Shown here piece after piece: positions 24,061 through 35,847 of a stretch of 64,000 bases of DNA; position 1 is the stretch's first letter; every line of letters begins with the position of its first letter. Source of the DNA: Podospora comata (lineage: Eukaryota; Ascomycota; Sordariomycetes; Sordariales; Podosporaceae); the NCBI GenBank assembly GCA_017354895.1, contig CP071499.1, positions 868,001-932,000 on the forward strand, read 5' to 3'. The translations under genes and the position numbers were made by a program. The notes under the pieces were generated by a model. That model had not been told where the DNA came from, searched no databases, and saw only the letters and a list, made by a program, of their open reading frames with translations.

Positions 24061-24362
24061 GCAAAGGGGGTGTGTATCCATGCAAGGCGGAGTGTTTACT
24101 TACCCTGGTCGGCGACGTGGTCGACGTCGGATAGGAGGCCGACTTTGTTGACTTCGGATGGAAAGCCCAAAGATTTCAATGTAAGTTGAAGGACAACGAA
24201 GGCAGCTGAAACCTTATCCGTGGGCTCACTGATGTCCATGCGATGTCGATACTCAAGATTGCCACCTCGGGTTGTTCATATTGTTTTGAGGGAAGAGTCA
24301 AACCCTAGCACTGAACTCCATGTTATATACTTGAGAGACTAGATCAACGCATGGCTCATGTA

Positions 24363-24764
24363 GATATGCCACGCCATGGCGATTAGATAGAGCAGTGATG
24401 ATTCTTTTAGTGTCTTCTTATCGTGAAATACTTTTCGGACGAAACTGCGAAGGTCATGGGAGTATTCCGCCTGTTGTGTTTGATTATCAGTTGCTCCTGG
24501 ATTCGAGAGGTTCGAGAGGATGTTTAGATGGAATATGCCGTGTAATGCCGCTTAGATAGAGCAAGGTGAGATAAACAGCGCTTCTTATCGCGGAATATTT
24601 TTCGGACGAACCTGTAAAAGTTATTGGAACATTCGGGCTGCTCTCCTTGATTATCAGTTGCTCTTAGAATCAAGGGGTTGCTCAAATTCAATATGCCACA
24701 CTATGTTGGTCAGATAGATAAAATAATCTCCATGATGTTTTCTTATCAGAACTCATGTTTGAGC
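24363..24764. repeat. Degenerate ~165-bp tandem repeat, 2.4 copies
   Basis: Unit 1 is 24363-24530, unit 2 is 24531-24690 and a partial unit 3 is 24691-24764. Shared landmarks in order: ATATGCC, TTAGATAGAGCA, CTTCTTATCG, TTTTCGGACGAA and TTGATTATCAGTTGCTC. Units 1 and 2 differ mostly by C/T and G/A changes. Confidence 0.75.
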
Positions 24765-26316
24765 AAAACCGTCCAGTCACAAAAATATGGTGAAGGATGA
24801 GGAGGGGGGAAGAGTCGAGAGAGTACCGGTGCCCTGAAGTTGGCTACATATTCATAGTAGGAGCCACAAAGGAAAAGTAGTCAGCACAGAAATCAAGGGA
24901 AAGAAAGGAAAGCAAAGACCTAAGAAGGCTTGAAAAGAAAGGACTGTGAAATCTCACAACAGACCACCAGGCTACCTTGTTACATTTCAGGTGCCCCTGA
25001 GATTGGTGTGTGTGTTTCCAACTTTCACTGGCCGGGCCACACTGTATCCACACTCGGGACCTACCAACATGGTAGCTACGCAAGCTTTACTGCGTATCCG
25101 CGATGGTGTGATGTAAAGAAGCCTGATACCTGCCATCCCCTTGGCTTTGGGTCTACATGGTCAAGCCTTGCCCACATCTCCCAAGGTACCTAAGGTATAC
25201 TTGCAGCTATACTCTCTCCAAGATACTAGTCTCACAATGCTGGTAGATGGTAGTGTCACTAACCGGCGCGAGATAACCTTTGAGGCACTGTATGGAAAAG
25301 AACCGATTTCCGAAGAATTTCGATTTTGTTCGTCTATCTGCTGACAGACAAGTGATGGTTTTCAGATAGATATGAGAGGTACTTCACAAGACCTCATCTA
25401 AGTTTGCCATAGAACAGTCGCCTTGTGGTCTAACTGAAACCGCCTATGATCTCTTCTTTGTGATCATGGCCCCGGGAATTAGAGCTTGGACATGGCACAG
25501 TCGCATTCATATAGGCATTCCACTGGCAGCGCTTGCTTATCATCGACATACAGTTACACAACCTAGAGTTAGCTTTACACTATTATCTAAGACTTGAAAA
25601 ACCGTCCGAACCGCGCCATACTTGACTAGCCCGGACGGACGGAAAACAGCTTTGGAATAGGATACAGATCAGTTGTGCAAAGCTCCGGCAAAAATCATAC
25701 CAATGTCTTGTGTAGTTTGAATCAAGAAGGGCAGTGAGGTCATTTGTGTTCAGTACTAGCTATGTCAAAAATGACTTTTAAGCATAATATAATGACAGAA
25801 ACGTGAGAAGCTTAATAGATTACATCCTAACATAATTTTGAAGAGAAAGAGGGAAGTGTAATCTTTGAATCCATCTTGGCGCCACAAAGGGGTTAATAGG
25901 GGTTGATTCTTGGCACCTAGCAACCAAAAGAGATTTGATCCCTCAGGACCACGACAGAGTCAGGTCTGAAATTTGTGGTAAAAAAACATCTCTTCCCATA
26001 TTCTAAGTTCATACTTAGATTTTGAGGATGTGGCACTCCATCAGTGGTGCTATTTCGCCTGAAAAGCAATGAGTTTGGTGTTGTTCCTTCCTAGGAGTAG
26101 GCGCACGGGCCGTATCTGGAAGCAGCTCCCTGGCCAGCTGTCGCAGCACAGACCACTGGCGTCCCAACGAGGGGCACGCTGACCGAACAAAGCATGTATG
26201 TTGCTGCTGCGCAAGATGCCTTCAGCGGCGCCGTGCCTTCATGACCAGTGATCAGCGAAGACCCAGGATATCATCGAAACCGATAGCTGGAGGAGCTTGA
26301 TGCTCCATCATTCAAA

Positions 26317-29124
26317 ATGCCGAGAAAAGCCCAAACGTGGGATGATTACGACTCGGCTGTAGCTCAGGTCCGTCGCTTCCAGCAATCGGGAATCGTCAGC
26401 AGCATTAGAGCACTTTCGTAGACCTGAAATGCTGACTTCTTTTATAGATCATCCTCGCGCCCTCCGACTCGGATTTCCTCGATCAACTGATACCAGTGTT
26501 GAAAGATGCGACAACGAGCAGCCGAATCGGATCCCTCGCCCAGAGCTTGTCGCAGTATGCCGAGGACCGCGAAGGCGACATCGAGCAGATCGGGTTGACG
26601 AAGCATGAGGAGTTTCTGGGATCCGTCAATCAACTACAAAAGGTGCGCGAGGGTACTGTGGCTTTGACAGCCGAAATCTTGGACCTCAACCAGTCCATCC
26701 AGGCCAGCACCGAGAAGTTGGCCGAGCAAAAGCAGGCGCTGGTCAACACGCGCGGGGTCAGGCAGAATATCACGGATGTATCAAACGCTCTGGAGGAATC
26801 GCTCAAGATATTGCGCGCTGTCAATAATGCGCACGAACTTATTCGGAAGAAGGAATATCATCGTGCCCTCAAGTCGTTGGAGGACCTGCAGAACGAACAC
26901 TTGATCCCCACCATCCAGAACAAGTATGCGACCCAGTACAAGCTTGCCGACATGATTCAACGGTCTATCCCGGCATCTCAAAAGACGATTTCCGAGTCCG
27001 TCATGGCAGATTTGAACAAGTGGTTTCTGGAGGTTCGAGAAAAGTCCCAACTTCTTGGCGAGATTGCCTTCTTCGCGACACAGCAGCGACGGGAGAGGCA
27101 AAAGAAGCGCACCGAAGTCAATGAATATCTGAAGCATTTCAAGTTGAATTCTGCCATCGAGCTGGTCTTTGATGAAAGTAATGAGTTTGACGTAATCGAC
27201 AACGAGGAGAACCAGATTGACTTCACCCCGTTACACAAAGCCTTGCATACCCACGATGCCCTCGGTCAGGTCGACAAGTTCCGTGTAGAGTATGCAGCAA
27301 CGAGACGACAACAAAAGGATCTGATAATGCCCTCAAGTTCCGAAAACATCTTTGCCGTGGGTGACGACGAGACCTTGATGGGACTTTTGGAGAACATTGC
27401 TGGATTTGCCATTATTGAGAAGGCGACCGTGATGCGAGCACCCTCGATAAGATCAACAATTGATGTAAGTGACTTTCCCACAGCTTGGTAGTTTTTCTCT
27501 CTAACAGGACGGATAGGTCGATGAGCTCTGGGATTCCATGTGCCAAACCGCTATACGAGTGATCGCCAAGTCGTTACAGGAGGTCAACAATGCAGATTTG
27601 CTGGTCAAAATCAAGATGAACATTGCTCTTTTCATTGAGACCATGGAGGTATGTGGCTCCTTACATCTTGTATCTGAATATTCGTTGACAAGCATTAGAG
27701 TTGGGGATACTCCGTCACCATGATGAACAACTTCCAGCTCACCCTATTCTACAAATACGCTGAGCTTCTCCGCCGTCGCTTCGGCGAGGACTTCCAAGAG
27801 GTAAGCCCGCTTTTCGTCGTAACTCGTCTCTAGTTGATACTGACAACTTTCACTAGATCGTGTCCACGGACGATTACATGCCTATGGCAATCAACACACG
27901 CGACGAATACCAAAAGGTCGTCGACGTGACCTGGTTTGTTGACGACAAACCAGAAGAAGAGCTTGTGTACGTATCCCGACCGTTTTCTACAGGATGTGTT
28001 TGTAAGTCATCGCTTGTTCTAATTGGGTCAGCTTCCCTTGCGTGCTGCCATTCTCACAGATGTATCCCTTGTGCTGCATAGATATTAGGAATCTGTTGAA
28101 TCAGTTCTTGATTTTTACATCGGAGCACTTTCACAACCCGAATGTGGTTGATGAGACGCTACGGAAGGTTTGTCATATTTCTTTCTGATCTCCATGGGTG
28201 AGCGTACTGACCATACCTCTAGTCTCTCGATGAGCTTTTGACCGATATCGTCTGCCAGTCTCTTGTTGAACGGCTGAACTCGCAGTATCTAGGACAGATC
28301 GTGCAGATTTTGATCAACCTCGAGCACTTTGAGACAGCCTGCCAGGTACTGGAGCAGATCCTGATCCGGGAACGATCATCCACATCGGCTGGTGGACCAA
28401 TCACACTCAAGGCGACTGAGGCGTTCAGAAGCAACAAGAAAGCCGCTGAAAAGCGCATCTTTGAGCTCGTCAACTCCAAAATCGATGACTTGGTGGACAC
28501 CTCGGACTATGACTGGACAGCCACAACCCCGCCCAAGGAGACGAGCAATTACATGCAGACATTGACTAGGTACCTGTCTAACATTATGAACTCGACTTTG
28601 CTGGGTCTTCCGAGGGAGATCAAGGAGCTCATTTACTTTGATGCGTTGAGTCATGCGGCAAATAAGATCTTGGTAAGCCCTTGCCATATACACATCACTT
28701 CCCATCTAACACAGGTCTGACTTGGTATTGTCACCTAGGCCCTACCATTATCTCCCGACGTCAAAAAGATCAACCCCAATGGCGTGGCTGCCATGGCCTT
28801 GGACGTCCAGCACCTCTCGAAATTCGTCGGGGGCCTTGAGAACGCGTTCATGCTGGAGCAGAACCTGGACGAGCTGCAGCAGACGGTGGCGCTCATGCAG
28901 ACGGAGAACCACGACGAGTTCTTTGATATTTCCATCCGCAACAAGAAGTTTGGTCGGGTGGATGCCATGAATGGACCTATCTTGTTGGAGAAGTACGTTT
29001 CACCTCTCTTTTTTGTTTCTTAGCTTATGTTAACTTTTTCTCCTTCAGGCTCACCCAAACAGTCGACGCCCCAGCTCGCACAGCGCCGCTTGCTAACTTC
29101 AGCTCGCGTTTCGGGCTGAGGTGA
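26317..29124 (+). CDS. SEC15: Exocyst complex component SEC15
   Basis: Nine exons sum to 775 aa: 26317-26367, 26448-27464, 27517-27648, 27699-27800, 27857-27966, 28032-28167, 28223-28672, 28739-28992 and 29049-29124. The N-terminus MPRKAQTWDDYDSAVAQ leads to a coiled-coil region (about 90-180). The central part contains FGEDFQEI and FPCVLPFSQMYPLCCIDIRN; the helical C-terminal domain includes LEHFETACQVLEQ and ISIRNKKFGRVDAMNGP. In the family Sec15 binds the Rab Sec4 on secretory vesicles and links them to the exocyst for tethering at the plasma membrane, in filamentous fungi mainly at hyphal tips. Length and order match the family well. The start is the first ATG of the conserved first exon. 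Convergent with HAP5. Confidence 0.95.
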
Positions 29125-29814
29125 TCAACAACCAAACAACCTCTTCTTGCTGGGTCACACAATCCCAAACTAGCCTGAACACTTAGTTTCGTAGCTTACT
29201 CAGAATAATGCATAATGACATCATGAAATAATTCAAACCGGACTTGTATCAGTGAAAGAAGAAATAGTTATCATCAGTTTTTTAGAGTGGTGTGTCGTAA
29301 CAGAGAGGAAACAAAATCAGACAGATAAGATATATAGGATATATAAATAACCTTTCCCACCACCACAACCACAACCACCACCACCGCAAAACAACCCAGT
29401 ACCTAACCTTGACAACGTGTAGCCATCCATATATTTCAGGGGTAAAAAAGAAAAAAAGAAAACAGCCCCAAACGCTCATAACAGAAACAGCAAAAAAAAA
29501 AAAAAAACTAAACCCCACCATAACTACAACAAGCTCATTTTTTGTGTGCGTGTGTGCAATGTGTGTGCGTGTGTGACATGATTCAAAAACAGATTCCTCC
29601 CCCCGTTAACCAACATCTCAACTGGTTCAAACCTAGAGTGAAGACGTTTCCCCTTCGTGAACATGATCATGTATTCCGTTTACTGTCCCAACTTCCCAAA
29701 CTGGTCTCCCACATTATCCATCAGATTCTGGCTGCTGCTCAACGGCTCGTTCTTAATGACGGGAGATTGCGCCTGTGGTTGCTGCTGTTGCTGTTGCAAA
29801 TGGTACTGCGGATG
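29125..29814. other. Convergent 3' flanks, 690 bp
   Basis: Between SEC15 and HAP5 ends. It holds CCA/CAA-rich simple sequence near 29355-29395, an A run near 29492-29507 and GT-rich sequence near 29540-29575. No gene seen. Confidence 0.6.
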
Positions 29815-30997
29815 TTACAGAGCATAGGGGTACATGTTGTGATACTCCTGTGCCGTCCCAGCACCACCCAAGCCGCTTTGATGGTATTGTTGAGCCCCAG
29901 AGTAGTGTCCCTGATGAGGAGGATGAGAGTATTGACTTTGATGGCTGTTGCTGCTCGGTCCCGACCCGACCGCCCACTGCTGCCCTCCCGTTGTCGACAT
30001 AGTATGATGGACCTGATCGGCAAGAAGCTGAGCGTACTTGGCATTCTCTCCAAGGTCCTGCTGCTGGCTTCCTCCTACCGCCACACCTTCTTCTTGCTCT
30101 TCCCTCTTCAGCTCAGGCGACTTCTAAGCGCTCTGCTGTGTGAGATTCACTTGTTAGCCATGAGTTGGGTCATGTTAGGATGGGAAATCAAAAACACACC
30201 TGTTGCTGTTGAATAGTACCGTAGTACATCTCATCGGCGTTGTACATTTGGGCCTGCGGTTGACCATATGATGGCGCGCCAGGCATAACACCGCCTGGGT
30301 ACATGGTCTGAGGATTGCGGTAGTCGCCCTCTTGGGCAATCTGGTGAACGCCGTAGTCGGCGGGGTTCATGGTGTGCTGACCGCCGGGGCCGGGACCAAC
30401 ACCAGGCACCTGGGGGGGTTGTTGGTTGGCAGCGGCGGCAGCAGCAGCCTGGTTGGAAGTCCGCTTAGCGTGGGAGGAGGCTTCCTCGCGGGGAACGATG
30501 TCGATGAGGAAGTCAAACATGTCGGACTTGGCAAGGGCGGAGGCAATATCGGAGCGTTGGAGGGTGCGGCGCTTGTTCTCCTCAGCATGAATCCAGGCAC
30601 GCATGGTGAGCTCAGTGATGAAGATGTCGCAGCCCTTGGCGAAGAGAATGGGGGCTTCGGCTGAGATCATCTTGACTTCGGGATCGGCCTTCATCACCTT
30701 CTTGATGCGGGCAAGGGGTAATTGGTGTTGTTTGTAGTCATGCTGGTCCGTCTCGAGGTGGTTGATGGTTTGCTGCCAGTAGGCCGTCAGGATGTCTTTG
30801 TAAGACCCCGTGAGGCCTTGGTGGACATTCGCCCATGTCCCGGTGTAGAGCTCTGATGGAGCAAAGCCTTGCTGTGAAAGATGCACACTGGCACCATAGT
30901 GGCCGCCCTTGCTGAGATCATATTGTGGTTGTTGCTGTGGGGGCTGGGGATGTTGATGGCTGCCGTGAGGGGCTGAGGAGGGATTTTGGGGATCCAT
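29815..30997 (-). CDS. HAP5: HAP5/HapE, NF-YC subunit of the CCAAT-binding complex
   Basis: Start [14 protein letters not shown] at 30997; exon 1 is 30997-30200, intron 30199-30124, exon 2 is 30123-29815, giving 368 aa. The Gln/Pro N-terminus is followed by [10 protein letters not shown], the fungal block before the fold that serves Hap4/HapX-type partner recruitment. The H2A-like histone fold runs about residues 95-180: [38 protein letters not shown] and [15 protein letters not shown]. The C-terminus is Ala/Gln/Pro-rich. NF-YC pairs with NF-YB, then with NF-YA, to bind CCAAT promoters, controlling respiration, iron and nitrogen genes. An acceptor 12 nt earlier would end the protein after three residues (QSA), about 269 aa, close to HapE length. 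Confidence 0.93.
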
Positions 30998-32135
30998 GAT
31001 GGCTTGTTTGAGTCGCTGGTTTTGGTTTGTTCTTTCAACGGTGCACTGCGTCGCTGTTTGCTTGCTTCGTGGGCTAGTCCGCATGCAAGCTCTTAAACAG
31101 CTGGGACAGATGAGGTTGTCGCGTCGGCGCGATGGCGCAGTCTTGACTTATACGCGGGGTAATTATCGTCGTTCTGTTACCGGCCACAGCTTTAGCATTG
31201 GCGCGCACGAGATGTAGGCTGTGAGTTTTCTGTCACGAACAATGTGATGCTTTCCCTGGGCGTTTGTTTACTTAAAGCTACCCTGATGTCACAGTCCAAG
31301 AACCTCTTTGGCCCCAGAACACTGTTCTTATTGGGCGGATTGATTGGGTGGGCAGCGGCGCGTGTGATAAAAAAAGGGACGAGTGGGAGCGAATGGGTGG
31401 AGTTCAAAATGGCCGTCTGGGAACGTCCACTCAATCAAAGCTCCAGTTGGGAGGGGTATGAGATGATTGGGTGAGATTTAGATGGGTGAAGGGAAACCTT
31501 ATTGCTGGGTTGAAGAAAGATGCAGGCGTGGTATGATAGGAGGAAGCTTATATCGATTACGCACCTCGAGAGAGATATCGTCTCTTTTTCTGTCCACAAC
31601 GCGGGCTTCTGCTTTGTCTGACGTTGCAGGAGAGAGAAAGGAGAGAACCTTGGACAGCGATGACAGCGATTGATGAATTGTGCAAGCGGTCAGTCAAGCC
31701 GGCGGGAAAGGTTGGGCATCAGTGAAGAAACACTCGGAACAACGCGCTGGGACAGCGCCGACAGGGGACTTTGTGTGGCGCAGGCGCGGGACTTCAGGCC
31801 TTCTCCAGCAGCAGAACTCCGGTGAGGCTGCCCAACCGCCTGCCAGCTGTCAATTGTACAGCGCACCAGCCTCAACTTGTCCGCCCTATGACGGAATCGG
31901 CGAATCAAAAACTTGGAACTGCATCAACTGTTTCTCCATCTGCCGGGACTAACGCACGGCCCATTTGGCGGCCCACCCACACCATCCAGTCTCCGTCGCC
32001 AACATAGCAGCCCCACCATCGAAATTTTGACTGCAACAAGAGGCTCTCGATTTTTCTGTCGCGACTTTCAAACTTTTCTTCCCTCGAAGCACTTTCACTT
32101 CCCCAGTTCACGGACTGGCGCATATCGCGAACAAC
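30998..32135. promoter_or_regulatory. Divergent promoter region, HAP5 / FCF2
   Basis: 1.14 kb between head-to-head genes, so both promoters lie here. The sequence TTGATTGG-type (reverse CCAAT) occurs near 31340, a possible CCAAT site, but single motifs of this length occur by chance. Confidence 0.4.
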
Positions 32136-33012
32136 ATGATGGCTCCCATCGCCAGCCTTTCGGAAGCTGACATTGATCGGCTTCTGTCAGAGGCCGAAGC
32201 TCGAATTGCAGCTAACAATACCTCCAAAGCTGTAGCCGTCGCGGCACAAACAAGCAGCAAGGCCATCGCCATCACCACAACCTCCGCGATGTCTCAGAAC
32301 CAAGAGAAGAAGGACTCCTCAAAGCCTGAGAAGCTCTCTGTTCGCGTCCCATCGCTTCCTCAGGACAAGAAGAAGAAGGTATACTCGTCGCCCCTCCCAT
32401 TTCCCCTCAAGTGTTCCATGAAAAAAATATATCCCATATAAATGACGCTGGTCAAGTTGCCGTCATGGCTAACTAGCTGGCACCAAAATGATTACTTTAC
32501 ATCATAGTTACTTTGATTGAACACATCATAATTTTCTTTTCATGTTTTCGGAGGTTGCCGTCGTCGAATGGTTGGCTAACTGAAAATGCAGGAAGAGAAG
32601 GACAATGCGGGAGATGGCTGGTTCAACATGCCCCGCACCGAGTTGACCACAGAGTATGTACCTTCGTTAACTACTTGAATGGTTGTAACTGACGCCTGGC
32701 AGACTCAAGCGCGACCTTCAAGCATTGCGCATGCGTGATGTTATCGCGAATGGCAAGCAGTTCTTCAAGAAGGACAACCGAAAGGATTTTGTTCCTACCT
32801 ACAGCCAGGTTGGCACCATCATTGCTGGCGCGACGGACGGTAGCAACCAACGCTTGACCCGCAAGGAGAGGAAGCGCACGATTGTGGAGGAGGTCTTGTC
32901 CAGCTCCAACACGGCAAAGTACAAGAGCAAGTTCCACGAGATCCAGGAGAAGAAGATGTCGGGCAAGAAGGGTTTCTACAAGAAGCTGGTTGCTGGCCGC
33001 AAGAAGCGTTGA
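32136..33012 (+). CDS. FCF2: rRNA-processing protein FCF2
   Basis: Three exons, 32136-32378, 32592-32653 and 32703-33012, give 204 aa. The start is MMAPIASLSEADIDRLL. After a Ser/Thr/Lys-rich linker comes the Fcf2 domain: DGWFNMPRTELTTELKRDL, ALRMRDVIANGKQFFKKD, PTYSQVGTIIAGATDG and RLTRKERKRTIVEEVL. The tail KKGFYKKLVAGRKKR is basic. In yeast Fcf2 is a nucleolar SSU-processome factor needed for early cleavages (A0, A1, A2) of 35S pre-rRNA; the human relative is the TdT-interacting protein TdIF2. Length is close to the yeast protein. The first intron is long (213 nt); the second is 49 nt. Confidence 0.93.
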
Positions 33013-33592
33013 TGATTGCGCTACTGGCAAAGTGGTGGCCGAGTTGGTGAACAGACCATCGACCTTCGACGCACCTTGCAAGATGAGAACAACAAAAGGC
33101 TTCGCCCACAATGGGCATTTACTTGGGGTTGACCGGCACCGTGGCAGTCGAAGCGACAGGAGCAGAAATTTGACTTGCGCTACAGAGGACGCCATGGTAC
33201 CGAGGAGCTGGTCGGTAGCTCGAGGATTTGTGAGCAGACTGGAAATGTTTGTAGCAATCACATGTGGACTGAGAATGTCTGCATCAAGCCGTCAGGGGAA
33301 GGGCGTAGCAGGTTGATACAGGCCATTATGATCTCTTGAAGAGGCCTCAATTCAATACGTCGAAATATCATTTATTCTGTTCATCCCGTGCTTGAAATTC
33401 CAACCTTGTGACCATTAGGTGATGCCTAGTACCATAGTTCATGACATTCAAGATAATTTGCTGGGCTGTTCTTATCGATAAGAACCCTGAACCCTGAGGG
33501 CCAATTCGGCTCCAAAAAATTGGCTGAAGCGCGGGAGTGGGAGCTGGTTGCGTTCGAACATCCAACCGGTGTCAGTCGAGGGTCACGCAGAG
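33013..33592. other. Intergenic, 580 bp
   Basis: FCF2 3' flank and uS10m promoter. An ORF from 33520 reads through the uS10m leader and introns and is not a separate gene. Confidence 0.6.
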
Positions 33593-35648
33593 ATGTATCC
33601 GCCACGGTTAATACGGCCACTACGGCCCTTATTGCAGGGGCGACTGGTATGATTCTTGGATGGCGGCTACAGAACAAGAGAGAGGACAGCAAACTGACTT
33701 TGTGGTGGTTGCGATATGTGACAGCCCCTCGCCCTGCGTCGACCGGTACAAGTCGGCATCCCGCGTGCCTCGACACAGCTCCGCACAAATTCTACAAAGT
33801 GAGCTTGCGCCAATTGGTTTTGTTTTGGGGGGGAGATATGTTGACGAGTTGTGTTTCTAGAGCTCCAGAGCCACCAGCGACGACGACGACGAGCAAGACG
33901 CCCTCACCTACCACCCCCGCTGCCGCCGCCGCCCCGACGACACCTGCTGCTGCCACTCCTGCCCCCGAGACCCCTGCTGTGAAGACTGCGCCGGAACCGA
34001 CGGTTGTTGCGCCGGCGGATATTTCTGTTACAAAGACTGTTGAGGTTCCTCCTGTTACTGAGGCCCCTGCTGCTGAGGTTGAAGCTGCTGCTGCTGTTGT
34101 ACCAGAAACTCCGGTTGTTGCCCCGGCTGATGTGCCTGTGGCGAAGGATGCCGAGACGGAGGTGCCAGTGGAGGAGGTGAAGGAGGTTGCTGTGCCCAAG
34201 GTTGAGGAGGTTCCTGTTGCGAAGGAGGAGGCGCGGAAGGTTGAGGTCAAGGAGACGGCTGCTCCTAAGGCCGAGGAGGTTGTTGCGCCTGTGGCTGAGC
34301 AGACCAAGGCTGCTGATGTTGAGACACCTGTTGTCGCTAAAGAGGAAGCGCCGGTTGCTGCTGCTGAGCCCCAGGTTGTGGAGACTCAGGCTGAGCCAGA
34401 GGCCGAAGCTGCTGCTGCTGCGCCGAAGGCTGAGGCTGTTTCTGAGGTCAAGGAGGAGACTCCGGTCGCTGCGAAGCAGGAGGCCCCAGTAGCTGCTAAG
34501 GAACAAGTTCCACCTGCCGTCAAGGAGGAGGTTCCCATCGTGGAAGAGGCTTTGGCTGTCGTTAAGGAAGAGGCTCCCGTTGTTGCCAAGGAGGAGGTGC
34601 CAGTCACGGAGGAGGTCGATCCAGTTGCTTTTGTCACTGAGAAGCTTGCCGCCGCTGAGGCTGCCGCTGCTAAGGCTGCTGCTGCTGCTCCTGAGCCTGT
34701 TGCTACACCAGCACCCAAGGCCCCTGTTGCCGCCGAGCCAATTGCTACCCCTGAGCCTGCTGCTACCCCAGTGGCCGAGGCTCCTGCTACCCCCGCGGCT
34801 GCCGAGTCTGCTGTCGCCGCCACCCCCGCGGCTGAGACTCCCGCTCCGGTTGCCCCTGAGGCCAAGGCGGTTGCTTCCACGAGGTAAGATATCCTGTTGA
34901 AGGCTGGACAGCCACGACACACAAAGACTGACACTTGTCTCCACACAGCACCAAGCCCAAGAAGGCCAAGAAGCCCGCCGCCCCCAAGCCTTCCTCTCTC
35001 TACGTCCGTGACGACAAGCCCATCGGTACCACCGAGCTCTCCCGCATGCCCCGCGCCCTTGAGGCCCTCTACCTCGAGCCTCTCCGCCATGAGGCCGAGT
35101 GGGGCGTCCCCACATGCGACCTCCAGCTCCGGTCGTACTCCCTCCGCAACCTCGAGTTCTTTTGTGACTTTGCCCTCCGTGCGGCGTACTACATTGGCCT
35201 GCCTGCCTTTGGCCCCGTGCCACTTCCCAGGATCACCGAGAGGTGGACCGTCCCCAAGTCTACTTTCGTGCACAAGAAGTCGCAGGAAAACTTTGAGAGA
35301 ATCACCCTGAGGAGGTTGATCCAGATCAAGGATGGGCACCCGGAGACGGTGCAGTACTGGTTGGCGTTTTTGCAGAAGTATGCATATTATGGGATTGGTA
35401 TGAAGGCGAATGTGTGGGAGTTTAGCAGATTGGGTATGTTTTTCTCCTCTTGCGTTTGGAATATGTTTGACAGATGCTGACGTTGGTATTCAGATGTGGC
35501 TCAGGAGATGGACGATGGTCTCCCGAAGACAAAGAAACTGCTCGAGAGCAAGTGGAAGCATATGGGTGCTCACGACAAGATGCCCTTTATGGAGGATTTG
35601 GAGGAGTACCTTGCGAACGAGAGGAGAAAGATTCCCGGTGGGAGGTAG
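33593..35648 (+). CDS. RSM10: Mitochondrial ribosomal protein uS10m with large Ala/Glu/Pro/Val-rich insert
   Basis: Five exons: 33593-33646, 33725-33798, 33861-34883, 34949-35433 and 35494-35648, summing to 596 aa. Exons 1-2 encode MYPPRLIRPLRPLLQGRL and then ALRRPVQVGIPRASTQLR, many Arg and no acid, a textbook mitochondrial presequence. Exon 3 (341 codons) is almost pure Ala, Pro, Val, Glu and Lys with loose repeats such as VAKEEAPV and VVAPAD. Exon 4 returns to a Lys/Pro stretch and the S10 domain: RHEAEWGVPTCDLQLRSYS, TVPKSTFVHKKSQENFERI and IGMKANVWEF. The domain binds 16S-like rRNA in the head of the small mitoribosomal subunit. The start was chosen by presequence quality and frame; a longer ORF through the introns lacks these features. 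The insert is far longer than I recall for this family. Confidence 0.85.
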
Positions 35649-35847
35649 AAAAAAATAAATATAGACGGGAAAGAATTGTATGTATAGGCTTGAGTGTGCT
35701 GCTGTGTATTTACTGTACGAATATCAGAAATGTGTATGGCAATTTTTGGGTGGGTGTGATTGATTTTGTCTATTCCAAATGATGTGAATATTCACAATGT
35801 AGCATTTCCTTCCCTATCATACACATTCCGTTACCATTTGCTGGCTC

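Larger units (their letters stand above)
23089..26316. other. Gene-free 3.2-kb region between divergent Mei2-type gene and SEC15
   Basis: The longest gap in the window. It should contain both promoters and perhaps a long spliced Mei2-type leader. It holds a palindrome with a direct repeat (23516-23585), a purine-rich minisatellite (23815-24060) and a diverged 165-bp tandem repeat (24363-24764). From about 25.2 to 26.1 kb it is AT-rich and featureless. No ORF has recognisable family features and I see no tRNA. Confidence 0.6.

Noticed and set aside
25200-26100. AT-rich stretch as a decayed transposon
   Set aside because: No transposase or reverse-transcriptase remnant in any frame and no clear terminal repeats; only a short CCGTCCG/CGGACGG inverted pair near 25602-25641.
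9679-30997. NC2-alpha and HAP5 as a linked histone-fold pair
   Set aside because: They sit about 19 kb apart with unrelated genes between; no sign of shared regulation.
31340-31352. CCAAT-type site in the HAP5/FCF2 promoter as evidence of autoregulation
   Set aside because: A single pentamer match is expected by chance in 1.1 kb; not enough to claim HAP-complex feedback.
33520-34887. Continuous ORF reading through the uS10m leader and first two introns
   Set aside because: Its first 110 residues have no presequence character; splicing at 33646/33725 and 33798/33861 gives a proper mitochondrial presequence in frame.
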